DNA of 64,000 nucleotides from Diploptera punctata (Eukaryota > Arthropoda > Insecta > Blattodea > Blaberidae): the NCBI GenBank assembly GCA_030220185.1, contig JASPKZ010010239.1, positions 700,001 through 764,000 of the forward strand, given 5' to 3'. The position numbers were made by a program, and so were the translations under genes. Shown here one piece after another: positions 33,005-44,344 of the stretch. Every line of letters starts with the position of its first letter. Position 1 is the first letter of the stretch. The notes beneath the pieces were generated by a model. The model did no database searches, was not told the origin of the DNA, and saw only the letters and a program-made list of their open reading frames with translations.

Positions 33005-33300
33005 ATTTGATGCCATGGTACAAAGTTAAGAGACTTGTACTGGTTCGAATCCCTATAGGGGAAAATTTTTTATTATGGAAATTTAACCAGTATGGGATAG
33101 GTGCCCACTCAGCATCTTAAGAAGCTGTCCCAAGTTGAGAAAACCAGTTTCAATGGCTGAGGGATCCGGAAATACTGACCACGTATCACTCGTATACTGG
33201 CTGGATGATCGTGAACATCTCTGATTAACACATGTGGGTGTGAGGCCAGCAGCCGGATATTAGGCCTAGGGCCTTCTAGACCTGTTATGCCATGAAACTT
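33005..33300 (+). mobile_element. SINE family D, copy 2 (head preserved)
   Basis: Has a perfect B box (GGTTCGAATCC, about 33043-33053) in a tRNA-like head, and the conserved 3' block (ACTGGCTGGATGATCGTG, ACACATGTGGGTGTGAGG, CAGCAGCCGGAT). It shows that family D is tRNA-derived. It lies directly next to a SINE E copy. Confidence 0.7.
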
Positions 33301-33341
33301 CAATCTAGATGTAAATAAATGCTACATTTAATTGTTTTTTT

Positions 33342-33665
33342 AAGGTGGCAGCTCCGTGGCGCAAGCGGTTAGACGCTCGCCTTTCACCACTGGGGTCCCA
33401 AGATCGAGTCTCGGTCACTCCATGTGGGTTTCGTGGTGGACGAAACGAGCTTGGGCAGGTTTTTCGCGGAGTTTTTCCCGTTTCCCCTGCCACAAATTCC
33501 ATTCCACTATTTCTCTATATTCATGTCATTCATTTCATTTAATTTCGTTTATCCGCCCCTGTGACGGTGCGTCAGGCGTGTCGGCCGGCACCCTCGTCGT
33601 TCACAGACTTCTATAAATATAGGGGCTTCATCTCATCTCATGCTTCGACCCGACCCTTAGTTGTA
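33342..33665 (+). mobile_element. SINE family E, copy 2 (best copy)
   Basis: The head is CAGCTCCGTGGCGCAAGCGG then TTAGACGCTCGCC, with B box AGATCGAGTCTCGG. The body is ATGTGGGTTTCGTGGTGGAC, TTTTTCCCGTTTCCCCTG and CTATAAATATAGGGGCTTC, with an end at TCGACCCGACCC. The long palindromic CTATAAATATAG motif is shared by all copies. Peptides read across it are not genes. Confidence 0.8.
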
Positions 33666-34739
33666 CACAATATTTATTCATTTATTAAAAAGGTATTGAG
33701 TAATTGGTGCATTCGGTTATCTCCACTTTTTTCTTAGAACATCTTGAATATGAAGTTCTCAGAAAAAAAAACTTAGTCAATATAAGTTATATAGGCTAAT
33801 AGAATAACACATTGTAAGATTACGACCGTAGGATTCTGTCTTCTTATTTCAGGTTTTCATGAGTGCGATTTAAAATTTAGAAATAATATGGGAAATACAC
33901 GATTGAACTGTACAAAACTCGCAGATTATAAACATTATAAACAAAACGATAACGTTAGTTATAGAAATTACTCTTAATCATTTAATATGAAATGAAAAGT
34001 TGATACAACTCTCTGATTCTTACTTTGCGATAATACACATACATTGATACTAACATAATTCAACTTTATGGACATCTCATTATATTCCAAGTTCATAAAT
34101 AAAAATCTGTACAAGGACAGCGTCGGCGTTTGTTATTCCCGGTTAACGCGGTCCGCTGTAGTCGCACGTTACAGTCAGTTTTATATTTCCTTTCATTCAA
34201 TGTTACGAGTAGTAAACAATGGATACTGTAATTTTAAGAACTGAACCTACACACGCTACCTCTGGACCCACTTGGCGCCGAGTACCAAGTAGAATGTCTT
34301 AATCGCTCTCTAGTTACAAGGGCTAACTGTTACATCGTAGGTTTTTTTGAGACGCCTTCCAATATCAGAGATCATTATCATCCCAGTTCAAAGCTGGAAC
34401 AACAAATTTCGTTTTAGGTATCTCTTATATCAAGAGTGAGAGGCTGTTCATATGTCGTTAATTTACCAAAGTGAATAAATTCATATTACTTCCTTTCCGG
34501 AAGAAGCTACAATCAGGTGTTTTTTACGCACTGAAAAATTTCATCTACCCCAACTAGGTTTAAAAATGTATCCCAGGATCCAAATTCGAGCATGATGAAC
34601 CATCGGTATCATCGGAATTCATAGAGGGTAAAAATGTATTAATAGTTAGAAATAGACCATGTTGATCAGACGTCAAGAGGTTTGAAGTTAATGGATTTAA
34701 GAAAATGTTTACAGTAATAATGAAAACCAAACACATCAA
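33666..34739. other. No recognisable gene
   Basis: No long frame. A possible decayed tRNA-like head lies around 34545-34610. Nothing else was recognised. Confidence 0.45.
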
Positions 34740-34990
34740 CACTTTTGAATTTCATATTAAAGCACCGTTGAGGTTATGTAATAAGACAAGGAATAAAGAC
34801 CTATTCAACGAGAACATACCCGCAGACATAAATCCGTTATACAACCTATACAACATCATCATTTCCAGTTAAAATGCTGAAGATGAAACATTGTTTTTGA
34901 AAGGCCTCCATATTGGAATAACTTGAAGAAGTTTAATAATTTAGTTGAGGACGACTGACTTACCAGGTACCAATTTTATAATTAACACTT
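34740..34990 (+). mobile_element. Penelope-like fragment
   Basis: The frame reads TRNKDLFNENIPADINPLYN, then NAEDETLFLKGLHIG and TTDLPGTNFII, matching 49150-49350 closely. On its left, 34742-34778 is the inverted terminal motif (ACTTTTGAATTTCATATTAA, CACCGTTGAGGTTATG). A partial inverted structure like that of 27056-27711 is thus present here. Confidence 0.65.
34877..34908 (+). ncRNA. Hammerhead-like motif (CTGAAGA type)
   Basis: CTGAAGA, stem II around AAACATTGTTT, GAAA, palindromic GGCC, then TC. Box 1 has A where canonical hammerheads have T. The same change occurs in several copies here, so it may be a family feature. Confidence 0.5.
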
Positions 34991-35137
34991 TAAGCAAACA
35001 CAATTAACAACATTTAAAAATATGTGAAAAATATGTGAGCCCACTATGAACTATTTCAAAATGAATTATAAAATTTGAAAAGTAGATTTCGTGGACCTCG
35101 TGATGAATTCAAGGGACAACTTATAATAGTTATATTC

Positions 35138-35960
35138 AGTTCTTTAATTCATTATTCAGACTCGGACCTTAAATATCTATTGCGCTGTCCCAGTATTATG
35201 AAAATGAGTGGAATGAATGTATACTCTACGGTGTTACGTAAGTTGTAGGTCGTCTTCTAAGTCAGATACGCCAGGTTCTATTCCCTTGAACCACACCGAC
35301 ATTTTTCAGTAGGTCTCGTGGCCGCGAGGGGGATTACAAAACTCCTGTTGGCCCTTTTTGTCCATTTTTTATTGTTCAGGCCCGGATACATGAGACAGCA
35401 CCCTGGCGAGACACCACTAGATCACCGCAACGACATACTTTCAACACTGTGGATCGCCAACCAAATTACTTGTATTTGTTCCCTAACAAGAGATGAGATG
35501 AAGGGTCATATGAAGTGAATGAATGAAACATGAAATTAAATTAAGGGATGGGGATTGAAGTGGAATAGTAGGGAAATGGTTGAACATATAGAAAATTATC
35601 AGATTAAATGGTTCCGACACGTCCAGAGAATGTGAAATTCCCGTTTACCAAAGATGATTTACCACCTCAACCCTAAAGGCAAAAGAGACCTCGGAAGACC
35701 CTTCAACCGATATAAAGATCAGTTTTTGTAGTCGCAGAACGGGCATCATCACCCAATACTGCATTCGGAAGAAGAATAAGAAGAAAGATGGGGATTGGAG
35801 AGGGTTGGTGCGATAAAATTCGGGAAATAGGAGAACACCGAGTAAAACTCGATAAATCCCAGTGTACCCAACTACAAATGCTTCTTTGGAATCACCAGGA
35901 TCCAACCTGGGATCCCAGTCAGAGCATGCCACCGCGCTAGCCATACGTCCACCGAGATGG
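35138..35960 (-). mobile_element. SINE family C, copy 3, split by an insertion
   Basis: The minus-strand head at the right (GCCATCTCGGTGGACGTATG, GCTAGCGCGGTGGCATGC, GACTGGGATCCCAGG) is followed by AATTTTATCGCACCAACC. After an interruption at 35558-35786 it continues with TCATCTCATCTCTTGTT, TTTGGTTGGCGATCCACAG and GTGGTGTCTCGCCAGGG. The right-hand part is the best preserved head of family C. Confidence 0.65.
35558..35786 (+). pseudogene. LINE tail inserted in SINE C with 11-bp duplication
   Basis: The plus strand reads VEHIENYQIKWFRHVQRM, SRLPKMIYHLNPKGKRDLGR, standing for the WFGHVQRM-RLPK-NP-GKR-LGRP tail of a LINE. It ends in a GAA-rich tail (GAAGAATAAGAAGAAA). Flanks are GATGGGGATTG at 35547-35557 and GATGGGGATTG at 35787-35797, an exact 11-bp target duplication. 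It is a 229-bp dead-on-arrival insertion. Confidence 0.75.
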
Positions 35961-36009
35961 CGGTCTATTCAGTTAATTTTGTTTAAAAAATAGTAAAAAC
36001 TCATACACT

Positions 36010-36430
36010 GAAACAAATAACACAATATTTGGCTTCGTTGAAAATCCTCCTACACGCCTCTCTTCATACTTTCTTTTACCATTCCCTAATATTTTTTATC
36101 AACGTCACTCTCTAATTATTGTGGTCACCTTTTCCTTGGTCTACCTCTTCTTTCACTTCCTGACATCACACTATATAAGATATTTGTGGGCATTATATTT
36201 CCATTCAATCTATAAACATATCCTAGCCAACTGAGTCTAAGCGATTTTATATTTTTTACAATAATTTGTCCTGCAAAAATATGTTCTATTTCTAGTTATT
36301 CCTTATTCTTTATTCTCCACTTTCACAAACTGCTCCATAAATGTTGCTAATAATTCTTCTCTCAAATACCAAAAAGGCATTTTCATCTTCTGTATTCTGT
36401 GTCTTGTTACAACTGGTCTAACAGTGTTTT
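36010..36430 (-). pseudogene. LINE RT C-terminal fragment, decayed
   Basis: The minus strand gives LEIEHIFAGQIIVKNIKSLR, then LSWLGYVYRLNGNIMPTN and SERRGRPRKR with stops. This is the R-SWLGHV-R-GRPRKRW tail of a LINE. No closely related copy was noticed in the window. Confidence 0.55.
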
Positions 36431-36721
36431 TTTTAACGTTTCAGCTTAGTATCTCTGGGCAGATATTTACCACAAGGGCTTCCGAATACAAATTTTGAAA
36501 AAAAAAAAATCTTCACTCATCGATTTGAATTACATGACCTTCTAATTTAAATCGCATAAGCTTAACAATGCTACTAATAATTGAATATTGTATAAACAGA
36601 GTACCTCGTTGTAAAGCATTGGCTATTCTTCATCCTCAGAGTCGAATATTCGCATCTCGATTCAATTTTAGATTTCTTATAACTCTCTGTTATTGTTTTT
36701 TTAAATTTTAATTAGAATCTC

Positions 36722-37400
36722 GTGATGTTAGGCAAATTGGTAAGTTTCTTTCGGAATTATATACAGCTGTGGATTTCTTGTACGCGAGGCTCTTCGGTGA
36801 CCCCAGGAATAAAAGTCCAGGGTATCAGATGTGGTGACCGGCTGGCCATGAAACAGGACCTCCACGACCAATTCATCTTTGCCCGAACTATTCATCAGGT
36901 ATTCCCTAACATTCACTTCAAAATTTGCTGGCTCTCCATTATGTTGTTACCACATAACTCAGAGTAAACAGATACGACTTTGGATGATTTCAAAATGATA
37001 ACAATGAAATTACTCGGCAATGAGCCACGGATCGGTTCCACGTATCAAACACTCAGAAGACATCCCTGAACAAATTGTGAAAGTTTGTCGTCAAAGTTGG
37101 GATTCATTCTGTATATGAAGAGCAAACGAAGCATATTTCATTTTTAATGGAGACATTAATATTTATTTTTATCAAGGTCTACTTGTAGACACCCTTACTT
37201 TTGAGCTAACGGTTATTTCACTGATCAAAAGAATTCAAAAAGTTTGTTTTATATTCTGTGGTTCTGTATAAAACACTTTTTTTTTCTTTTCTCTAATATT
37301 TTAATCAATCTTTCTCATATGATTGTCAGGTTTTGAAACTCATTCGAGATAAAGGCTTTAGGCTTACACTAACACACTCTATAATTGATAAGTAAATGAT
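36722..37400. other. Unassigned sequence with short frames
   Basis: An 81-codon frame at 36722-36967 overlaps a 62-codon frame on the other strand. Neither shows a known domain. The rest is AT-rich. No function is proposed. Confidence 0.25.
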
Positions 37401-37414
37401 AACTGATAAAACGG

Positions 37415-37416
<2 letters not shown>

Positions 37417-37450
<34 letters not shown>
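37417..37450. repeat. (TA)n microsatellite
   Basis: Pure TA run of about 34 bp. Confidence 0.9.
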
Positions 37451-37453
<3 letters not shown>

Positions 37454-37504
37454 TCATTTATTTATTTATAAACAGGTTTACAATGTAATAAAACATGTTC
37501 ATGT

Positions 37505-37715
37505 GCCAAAAGCTTTTTAAATTTTTATCATATTTCTCCATTCTTCTCTATCTTCCCAGTCCAATCCTTCCAGACCTACCTCCCTTATACCTCTTCTTTC
37601 ATCATCCGTCCATTTATATCTAGGTCGACCTCTCTTTTCTTTTCCAGATGGAATACATTCCAAAGCTTGTCTGAGTAATCTTTTCTCTGGCATACTACGT
37701 AATGGCATGGTCATA
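37505..37715 (-). pseudogene. LINE RT C-terminal fragment
   Basis: An open minus-strand frame of about 65 codons: MTMPLRSMPEKRLLRQALEC, IPSGKEKRGRPRYKWTDDER and LEGLDWEDREEWRNM. It matches the MP-RLPRQALEWIP-G-RKRGRP tail pattern of LINEs. It is followed by a TA run and SINE A copy 7. Confidence 0.6.
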
Positions 37716-37736
37716 TATATATATTATATATATATA

Positions 37737-38018
37737 TCCATCCATCCATCCATCCATCCATAGTAATTCTGCCCGAGGGCAGGTCTTTCATTGCAATCAC
37801 AGCATTGTCATGCCATGCTTTGCAGTTTTACTAGGGAATTATAGGTGTGGTAGCTTCCCGTTGCTTTCCACACCGATGAAGGATTATTTTCCTGACATAT
37901 GTCTTACAGGTGATGAAAAAACCCGAAAAAACCTCATCCAGGAGCCTGTCCGACCGGGTATCAAACCCGGGCCCGCTGCGTGACAAGGCAGCACGCTACC
38001 TTGAGACCACAGCGGTGG
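37737..38018 (-). mobile_element. SINE family A, copy 7 (internal deletion)
   Basis: Head and tail are intact (B box GGGTTTGATACCC, long (GGAT)n tail at 37737-37761), but the ATGATG-rich segment and the CGTTTGGGCC part are missing: GATGAAGGATT joins TTTTCCTGACAT directly. Confidence 0.88.
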
Positions 38019-38720
38019 AATATATACATATAACATAAAATATTCCTTAACTTCGATTATGTCAGTTGTGTTAGATATCTAAAACAAGTTTCATAAAACT
38101 TTACAAATTGTCCTTAAACTTTGTACTTTCCGGCAGAAAATTTACTAAAATAGAATTACTTTTAACGATTAAATGAACTATGCACTGCCTGGTTGAAAAA
38201 TTCACGAGATAATTCCGAACGTCCAATGTGGCTATTTCTGATCACTTAAACATTAGAATTGTAAATTATTTACCGCAAATACACTGTTTCATGGTTACAG
38301 AGTCGTAAAAAATGACATGAAACCAAGCGTCAACTGTCAAAGTAATGTTTCCGAAAACCCTATTGACACATTTGCTACATCTCACTCTTCATGTTTAGAA
38401 AAGATGGCTGGATGTCTAATTAATATTTATGTAAGTGTATTTTTGTTCCAGTAATCACCCCCTTATTACACATTGTCATGTAAGATGTTATGTAAAGTGT
38501 TTGTGTAAAGCAGACAGCTTCATCCCTTTCTATTGATATCTAATACTGGTACAATGTGCATGGCAAAATCAAAATGTTACCTTATATAAAGGAATGTGAA
38601 AATAAGGTCAATTCTATGGAAATTGACGTAATAATTGTAACACAATTAAATAACATTTACATTTTTTAAGCTTCATATAGTAGGACACTACTTTTTCTCT
38701 TCAAAACGTTTATTTGCAAG
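38019..38720. other. No recognisable gene
   Basis: AT-rich, no frame or known repeat recognised. Confidence 0.5.
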
Positions 38721-38726
38721 TTTTAA

Positions 38727-38991
38727 TCATTATTCTTGTAAAGTTTTATTTAAAGGGGGTAGAATTTAAGTTCGAATATATCTGGTTTGCAATTATCAAT
38801 AATTGTGTACTAATTGTTAGGCTAAAATAGGGGAAGGACATTCTAAAATGTTCACATAGAGTAGGTGATAAAGTTATAAAATTTATTATAGCTCCAGATA
38901 TTTTTATTATTCTTGTAAAGTTTTATTTAAAGAGGGGTATAATTTAAGTTGGAATATATCTGGTTTGCAATTATCAATAATTGAGGACTAA
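38727..38991. repeat. Tandem direct repeat, about 177-bp period
   Basis: An 88-bp block (TTATTCTTGTAAAGTTTTAT, ATATATCTGGTTTGCAATTA, TCAATAATTG) at 38727-38816 recurs at 38905-38991 with over 90% identity by eye. The second copy lacks the insert that follows the first. Confidence 0.8.
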
Positions 38992-39074
38992 TAACAGAGA
39001 ACACGGAGTTTATATCTTTAATAATTAGTGTACTTGAAATATATTGTTTTATACAGGTAAGTGGGAATATAATA

Positions 39075-40176
39075 GTACTGTACGTCAACTATACGTAGAC
39101 TTCAAAAAGGCATAGGATTCATTTAAGAGGGAGAAGTTATATAGTATCCAGCTGGAGTTCGAATTCCTAAAAAGTTTGACTTATACGAATGTGTCTAAAA
39201 GGCACAATGAGTAGGGTACAGTTTTCGGATACTTTTGAAATCCAGAATAGGTTGAAGCAACGAGATTCACTATCTCCTCTATTATTTAATTTTGTACTAG
39301 AGCATGCCATCAAATCTTTAGAGGATGAAGAAGGCTTACAACTCAATGGTATAAATAAGCTGTTAGTTTATGCTGATGATGTGGTACTATTGGGCGGCAG
39401 CTAGGAGATACTAAGGACCAATATGCACACACTATTGAGTAACACTAAAAAATTGGGACCGGAAGTAAATACAAATATGTATGGTCACACATAGAAATAC
39501 AATATATAATGAAAATGGACAGCTAATGAAAAATGAGGGAAATTTTCAGGAGGTGGCTGAATTCAAATACCTAGGAATAATAATCACAAAAAATGAATGA
39601 GATGCACAAATAAATTAAATATAGGCTCAAATCTGGAAATGCGTGCTATTATGCATTACAGAGACTCTTGACGTCCCAATTCCTTTAAAAAACGTTAAAC
39701 AGAAAATATGTAAAACTATTAATCTACTAGTTATATTAAACGGGTGCGAAACATGGATTCTTACTTTAAGGGAGGAAAGGAGATTACGAGTATTTAAGAA
39801 TAAAGTTCTGAGGAAAATTTTTGGATCAAATAAAGATGATCAGACAGGGAATGAAGAAGACGTTGTAATAGTGAACTACATGATATTTATTGGAAGCTAG
39901 CTATAATAAGAAGAGTTAAGTCTCATAGACTGCGATGCGCAAGACATGTAGCACGAATGGGGAATGAAGAGGTGCATGGAGACTTCATGCAGGAAAACCA
40001 GGGGGAAAACGCTCAGTTGATAGACCGAGAATGAGGTGGGAGAATAACAGTAACTATGGTTTGAGGGACATGGATTATGCAGGGGATGATTGGAAAACAT
40101 TAACTCAGGATAGGGATGTATGGCGAGGTTAATTCCGTACGGCCATGAAGCTACGGGTTCGATAGTGTCAGTTAGT
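39075..40176 (+). pseudogene. LINE ORF2, RT palm to 3' end, GRPRMRWEN family, copy 3
   Basis: The longest copy of this family. It begins in the RT palm (VDFKKA-DS), then FEIQNRLKQRDSLSPLLFNF, LLVYADDVVLLGG (the YADD catalytic site), EVAEFKYLG, NGCETWILTLREERRLRVF, RKIFGSNKDDQTGNEED, and after a shift RVKSHRLRCARHVARMGNE, with a frame-broken GRPRMRWEN region. It ends at ACGGGTTCGATAGTG. It links the short tails elsewhere to an RT with the YADD box. It carries many stops. Confidence 0.75.
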
Positions 40177-40802
40177 TAGATATCGGTAAGTGAGATAACT
40201 GTAGAACAGCATGTTTTACAGAGAAGCGTAAAATAATATCTATGAAGTTTTCAATTTTATTTCAAGAAGTAATTGTTAATGTAGTATACATAGGAGTTAC
40301 AAAATGTATGTTTTGAGTTTTGTGTTCTAAAATGTTTAGTCATACAAAATAAAGATAATAATTGATGTAACAACTAACACTTCTGTCTGATGTAAGAGAT
40401 TTAATTAAAATAGATAGCTAGTTATTTGTTACTTATGAGTTTGTTCATATTCTACAATATTTGTGATGTAGGCACTTGAAAATATTTTTAATAGTCTCTA
40501 TATTACTTTGGGAAGCAGGATTGAAGGTTCAATTTTCATGCGTCATGTTAAATTTTAATTCAAATTCACCATAACCTTAGATATAATAGTTAACAAGCAA
40601 CTTTCATCAAATTGGTGAATGATAGTTACCATATTATAAGGTTTTGTAGACTTTGGTAAATTATTAAATATTTTAAAAACATGTATTTTGAATTTATTTG
40701 GGTTACTTTGTATCCATAAAGCTGAAGTGTAATATCAAGACAACATTTACGGTTTGATATTCAGGAAAATTGGTTTTAAGATTAAATTTGTTAATATTTA
40801 CT
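40177..40802. other. No recognisable gene
   Basis: AT-rich. No frame over 60 codons, no repeat recognised. Confidence 0.5.
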
Positions 40803-41110
40803 ACTAGTGCATGGCGCGGCAAGCCTAGAACACCATTGGTCGTCTATCAACTAGCTGCTTTTCTCATTTCTACATGTATTAATCACAAAAGTGGACGATC
40901 ATCCAGCCAATATGGGGGTGACATGTAGTCAGCATGATGTGTCCTCCATTCATTATAGATAGTTTTGTCAATCTGGATCCCAACTTATTACAGCTACGAC
41001 AATACTAAATTTCGATCACATACTGGCCGAAATTCCATGAGCATATTTATTCCTTCATGGAGACTGGAACTACTGCAAGTTTCGTAGCTATGCGACCAAG
41101 TTTTGGCAGT
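40803..41110 (-). mobile_element. SINE family D, copy 3
   Basis: The minus strand shows GGCTGGATGATCGTCCAC and TAATACATGTAGAAATGAG from the 3' block, and upstream GGAATTTCGGCCAGTATGTG, which matches the middle of copy 1. It is diverged. Confidence 0.55.
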
Positions 41111-41725
41111 AATATTTTTAAAATATGTTAATAGTTTTAAAACATTAATGGCCAACCTATGAATTCTCTACATAAAATACAATTTTTTAAATGACAATAT
41201 ATAAAGGCATGGTATATATAAAACGCATTTACTCGTTTGTCGGTACTTCTAGACAAATTTCTCAAAATGAAAATTTCTCCCTCTATTTTCTTAGAAATCA
41301 TATTTACATGTGCATCTCAACCAAGGCAAGATTCAGACAAAATAACCATGAAATGTATGTATTGAGTGTGTCTACACTTGTCTTCTAAACACTGATATTT
41401 TCAGCTCAGGAGGGAGTTTAATGTTCAAAGTTCAAGGACATTTATACGAGAGATAGTTCAAGTAACAGTGCATTCATCACATAGAAATAAATTTTAGTTA
41501 TTAAAACAATTAGAGCTCCATATAATACCTATAAAGCATACTGATTACTTTTATTCCATTATTATTTTGCAGAAGATATATATGTATTATCAAATCGCGT
41601 TCAGAATAAAACTATTTGATTGAATTTGTAATCCAGCTGGAGGAGCAAGTTGTGTAAAAAGAAGTTTCCAATTTGCATAGGGAAAATATTTAGGCAGAAG
41701 AATAATATTAATTATTAATAACCAT

Positions 41726-41918
41726 GTAGCTCCTTGGCACAAGCGGTTAGACGCTCGCCTCTCAACAGTTGGGTCTCGAGATCATGTCTCGCTGAATCCA
41801 TGTGGGTTTCGTAGTGGACGAAACGGAGTTTGGGCACCCATGTCGTTAACAGACCTCTATAAATGTAGGGGCTTCATCTCATCCCTCGACCGACTCTGAG
41901 TTGGACACAAGTTGAGAA
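41726..41918 (+). mobile_element. SINE family E, copy 3 (internal deletion)
   Basis: The head (TAGCTCCTTGGCACAAGCGG, TTAGACGCTCGCCTCT) and the end (GACCTCTATAAATGTAGGGG, TTCATCTCATC) are present, while about 130 bp of the middle are missing compared with 33342-33665. Confidence 0.7.
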
Positions 41919-42185
41919 TATTATTATTGTTATTATTATTATTTTAAGTAAAATATACGAATAATTTATATAAATAAGCCTGCTACAAATTAGGAATCTA
42001 TTAAGCCAAATTAATGTATTATCTTATTAACATGTTTAATAAAAATGAACAAATTAAGATTTAACATATTTTTTATTTAAAAAACAATTTAAAAATACAA
42101 ACGTTATGAAAAGCAAACAAACAAAGTACCCATTTGAAGAATTCCTCACACCAACACCCGAACATGTTTACAACAATACCGACAC

Positions 42186-42835
42186 AAAATTAAATGATTA
42201 ATTTACATCATCATCATCTGGTATCATGGCAGCTGCCGCCGTCTTCGGAAACCAAACGCCATTCCTCTCTGTCCATCCATTGATCTTCCTCCAATAACCA
42301 TTTGTACCTCTTCTCCAAGTTTTCTTCGGTCTTCCTCTCTTCCTCCTTTCCGTTGGGATTAATTCCATAACTATTTTAGGCAATCTTTGCTCTGGCATTC
42401 TTTTCACATGGCCATACCACTGTAATCGTTTTATTTCTATAATGTCTGTGATGTCCGGCTCTTCTTGTACACCCATAATTTCTCTTATTTCTTTATTTCG
42501 TATTCTATCCATTCTAGACTTTCCAGCTCATCTTCTTAAAACATCCATTTCTGTACTTAAAATTATTTTTATTTCCCTAGTAGGAATTTGCCAAACTTCA
42601 GCTCTGAATTATGGTATAGTATATTTGTAATTTTCTATTTATTGCAGTATTCTTGCTCCACCAAACAGAGTTTAAAGCATTTATTGCTCGTTTTGTTTGT
42701 GCGATTCTATTTTTAATTTCCACTGTGTTATCACCTGAATGGTCTAATTTTGTTCCTAAATAAGAGTATTCAATACTAGGTTTTAGTTCTTCTCCATTGT
42801 TGAAATTTATATGATCCATTTCTTCTCCTATACAC
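42186..42835 (-). pseudogene. LINE RT C-terminal region, two frames
   Basis: The minus strand begins with IEYSYLGTKLDHSGDNTVEI, KNRIAQTKRAINALNSVWW and KLQIYYTIIQS. It continues in another frame with MDRIRNKEIREIMGVQEEPD, IKRLQWYGHVKRMPEQRLP and RRKRGRPKKTWRRG. It ends close to a DDDD run and is followed by a CATCATCATC stretch. It is the YLG-to-tail part of a LINE ORF2 without the catalytic domain. Confidence 0.7.
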
Positions 42836-42839
42836 GGAT

Positions 42840-43375
42840 ATTTAGTTTTCTCGAGTAATTTACAATCACAATAAAATATAACAAACTAGAAAAGAATAAA
42901 TTAAACAAAACAGTCTAAGTTGGCGCCATAGTTGTACCAGAATATCTTATTTAGACTGGCGCATTTGCTAAACTGAATTGTTAGTTATTTTATACCGTTA
43001 AATAGCACGAGTGAGTGAGGAGGTTGACGGGAAGTCTGACGCGTCATAGAGGGAGTAACTAGAGGAGTTGAACTTGGCGGAACATAAACGAAATCGCAAT
43101 CGAATTTGGAACAGGATTCAAAATGTAATACTGTTGTATTTACCAAGTATTATGTGAGATAAATTATTTTATTTTAACTATAATTCATATACTCAATTTT
43201 GTAATTTCATATGCAATTTTATTTGGTATTCTTGTCCTCATTACAACCCACAAATATAGTAGGAAGAAAATAAATATCTGAAGATATATGTATCCAGAAA
43301 ATGAATGAATTGCTTGCAAATATAATAACATTAATACAATTCATGGTAAAACTCAGTTAAGGTATTAGTCTGTTC
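42840..43375. other. No recognisable gene
   Basis: AT-rich sequence with no assigned repeat. Confidence 0.45.
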
Positions 43376-43377
43376 AC

Positions 43378-43545
43378 CTTGTATGTCTGTCTCCTAAATT
43401 TTTAAAATGCTAATTCATTAAACACACTGAGGGTCATTGAAAATATACACACCTTGTACTGATGATGGGATTAGTCACGAAAGGCCTACAGTGAATTAAC
43501 ATTTTAAAATTTGAAGAGATGGACCTACAAGATAAACAATTATAT
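43378..43545 (+). mobile_element. Short Penelope-like hairpin copy
   Basis: The left side (GTCTGTCTCCTAAATTTTTA, AAATGCTAATTCATT) is the inverted counterpart of the right side (GTGAATTAACATTTTAAAAT, GAGATGGACCTACAAGA). Between them lies a hammerhead core at 43459-43488. It corresponds to the same terminal part as 53262-53395, in miniature. Confidence 0.6.
43459..43488 (+). ncRNA. Hammerhead ribozyme motif (CTGATGA type)
   Basis: Canonical CTGATGA, stem II TGGGATTAGTCAC (one mismatch), GAAA, palindromic GGCC, then TA and CAG. All conserved core bases of boxes 1 and 2 are intact. The four-base stem III could pair only weakly alone and better between two molecules. Confidence 0.65.
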
Positions 43546-44149
43546 AATTTTATATTATAATTTTAATTTGTTGCAAACATAAAGTAGGCCTACTATATTT
43601 CCGAGACTGCGCATGCCCACCTCTCTAAATGAGGGTTCAACTAATTGAATTCTAGCTGTCATCTATATAATGTGTTTGTAAAATGAAAAACTCTAAGAAA
43701 ATATATGCTAAATATTTGCGGATGATATAATTAAGATATTTTAATTTATTTTATTAAATAACATGTTGCCAATTGAATAATAATTTTGTTATCACGTATT
43801 TGAACCCTTGTATGAAAGGTCTGTCACGCAGGAAATACGTAAAGCGAATTTCTCAGCAAGTCGAATTCATGGCCCGAATTTGATGTTTTACAGAATACAT
43901 TTTTTTTTGCTAAATTGGAGAAACTAAATTTCTGATGTCAGCTTATTTAAAAGTATCGGACCGTGAAAGATATATGGCCCAAATAGAGATAATGGAGCCT
44001 GGTGAATTAGAACTAACCGGGAACTACAAGCATAGGAACAATAGCACATATTAAATTCAGACGAGTCGATTGATGGAATATATATATAGGCCCTAGAATA
44101 GGCACAAACCGAGCCCCCAATGTAGTACTGTTTGCAAAACGTAACTCTA
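43546..44149. other. No recognisable gene
   Basis: AT-rich sequence. No frame or family recognised. Confidence 0.45.
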
Positions 44150-44310
44150 AAAGATGACGTGTAGACCGAGGATTAGATGGATGGATGGATGACTTGGGAA
44201 GTGATTTGAGAAGAACTGGAAACAGTAATTGTAGGCAGAAAGTAAAGGACAGCATATAATGGCGAGCAATGGGAGATCAAGACTAAACTCTAAAAGCTGT
44301 AGTACCGAAG
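44150..44310 (+). pseudogene. Possible LINE tail fragment
   Basis: The plus strand reads RRPRIRWMDG and WEVI-EELETVIVGRK, similar to the RRP-RWMDDLE-DLRR end of LINE proteins. There is only one motif, so support is weak. Confidence 0.3.
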
Positions 44311-44344
44311 AATATGATGATGATGATGATCGGACAGGAGTGAA

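Noticed and set aside
33305..33616. Three overlapping frames on both strands
   Set aside because: All lie inside SINE family E and start at its tRNA-like head.
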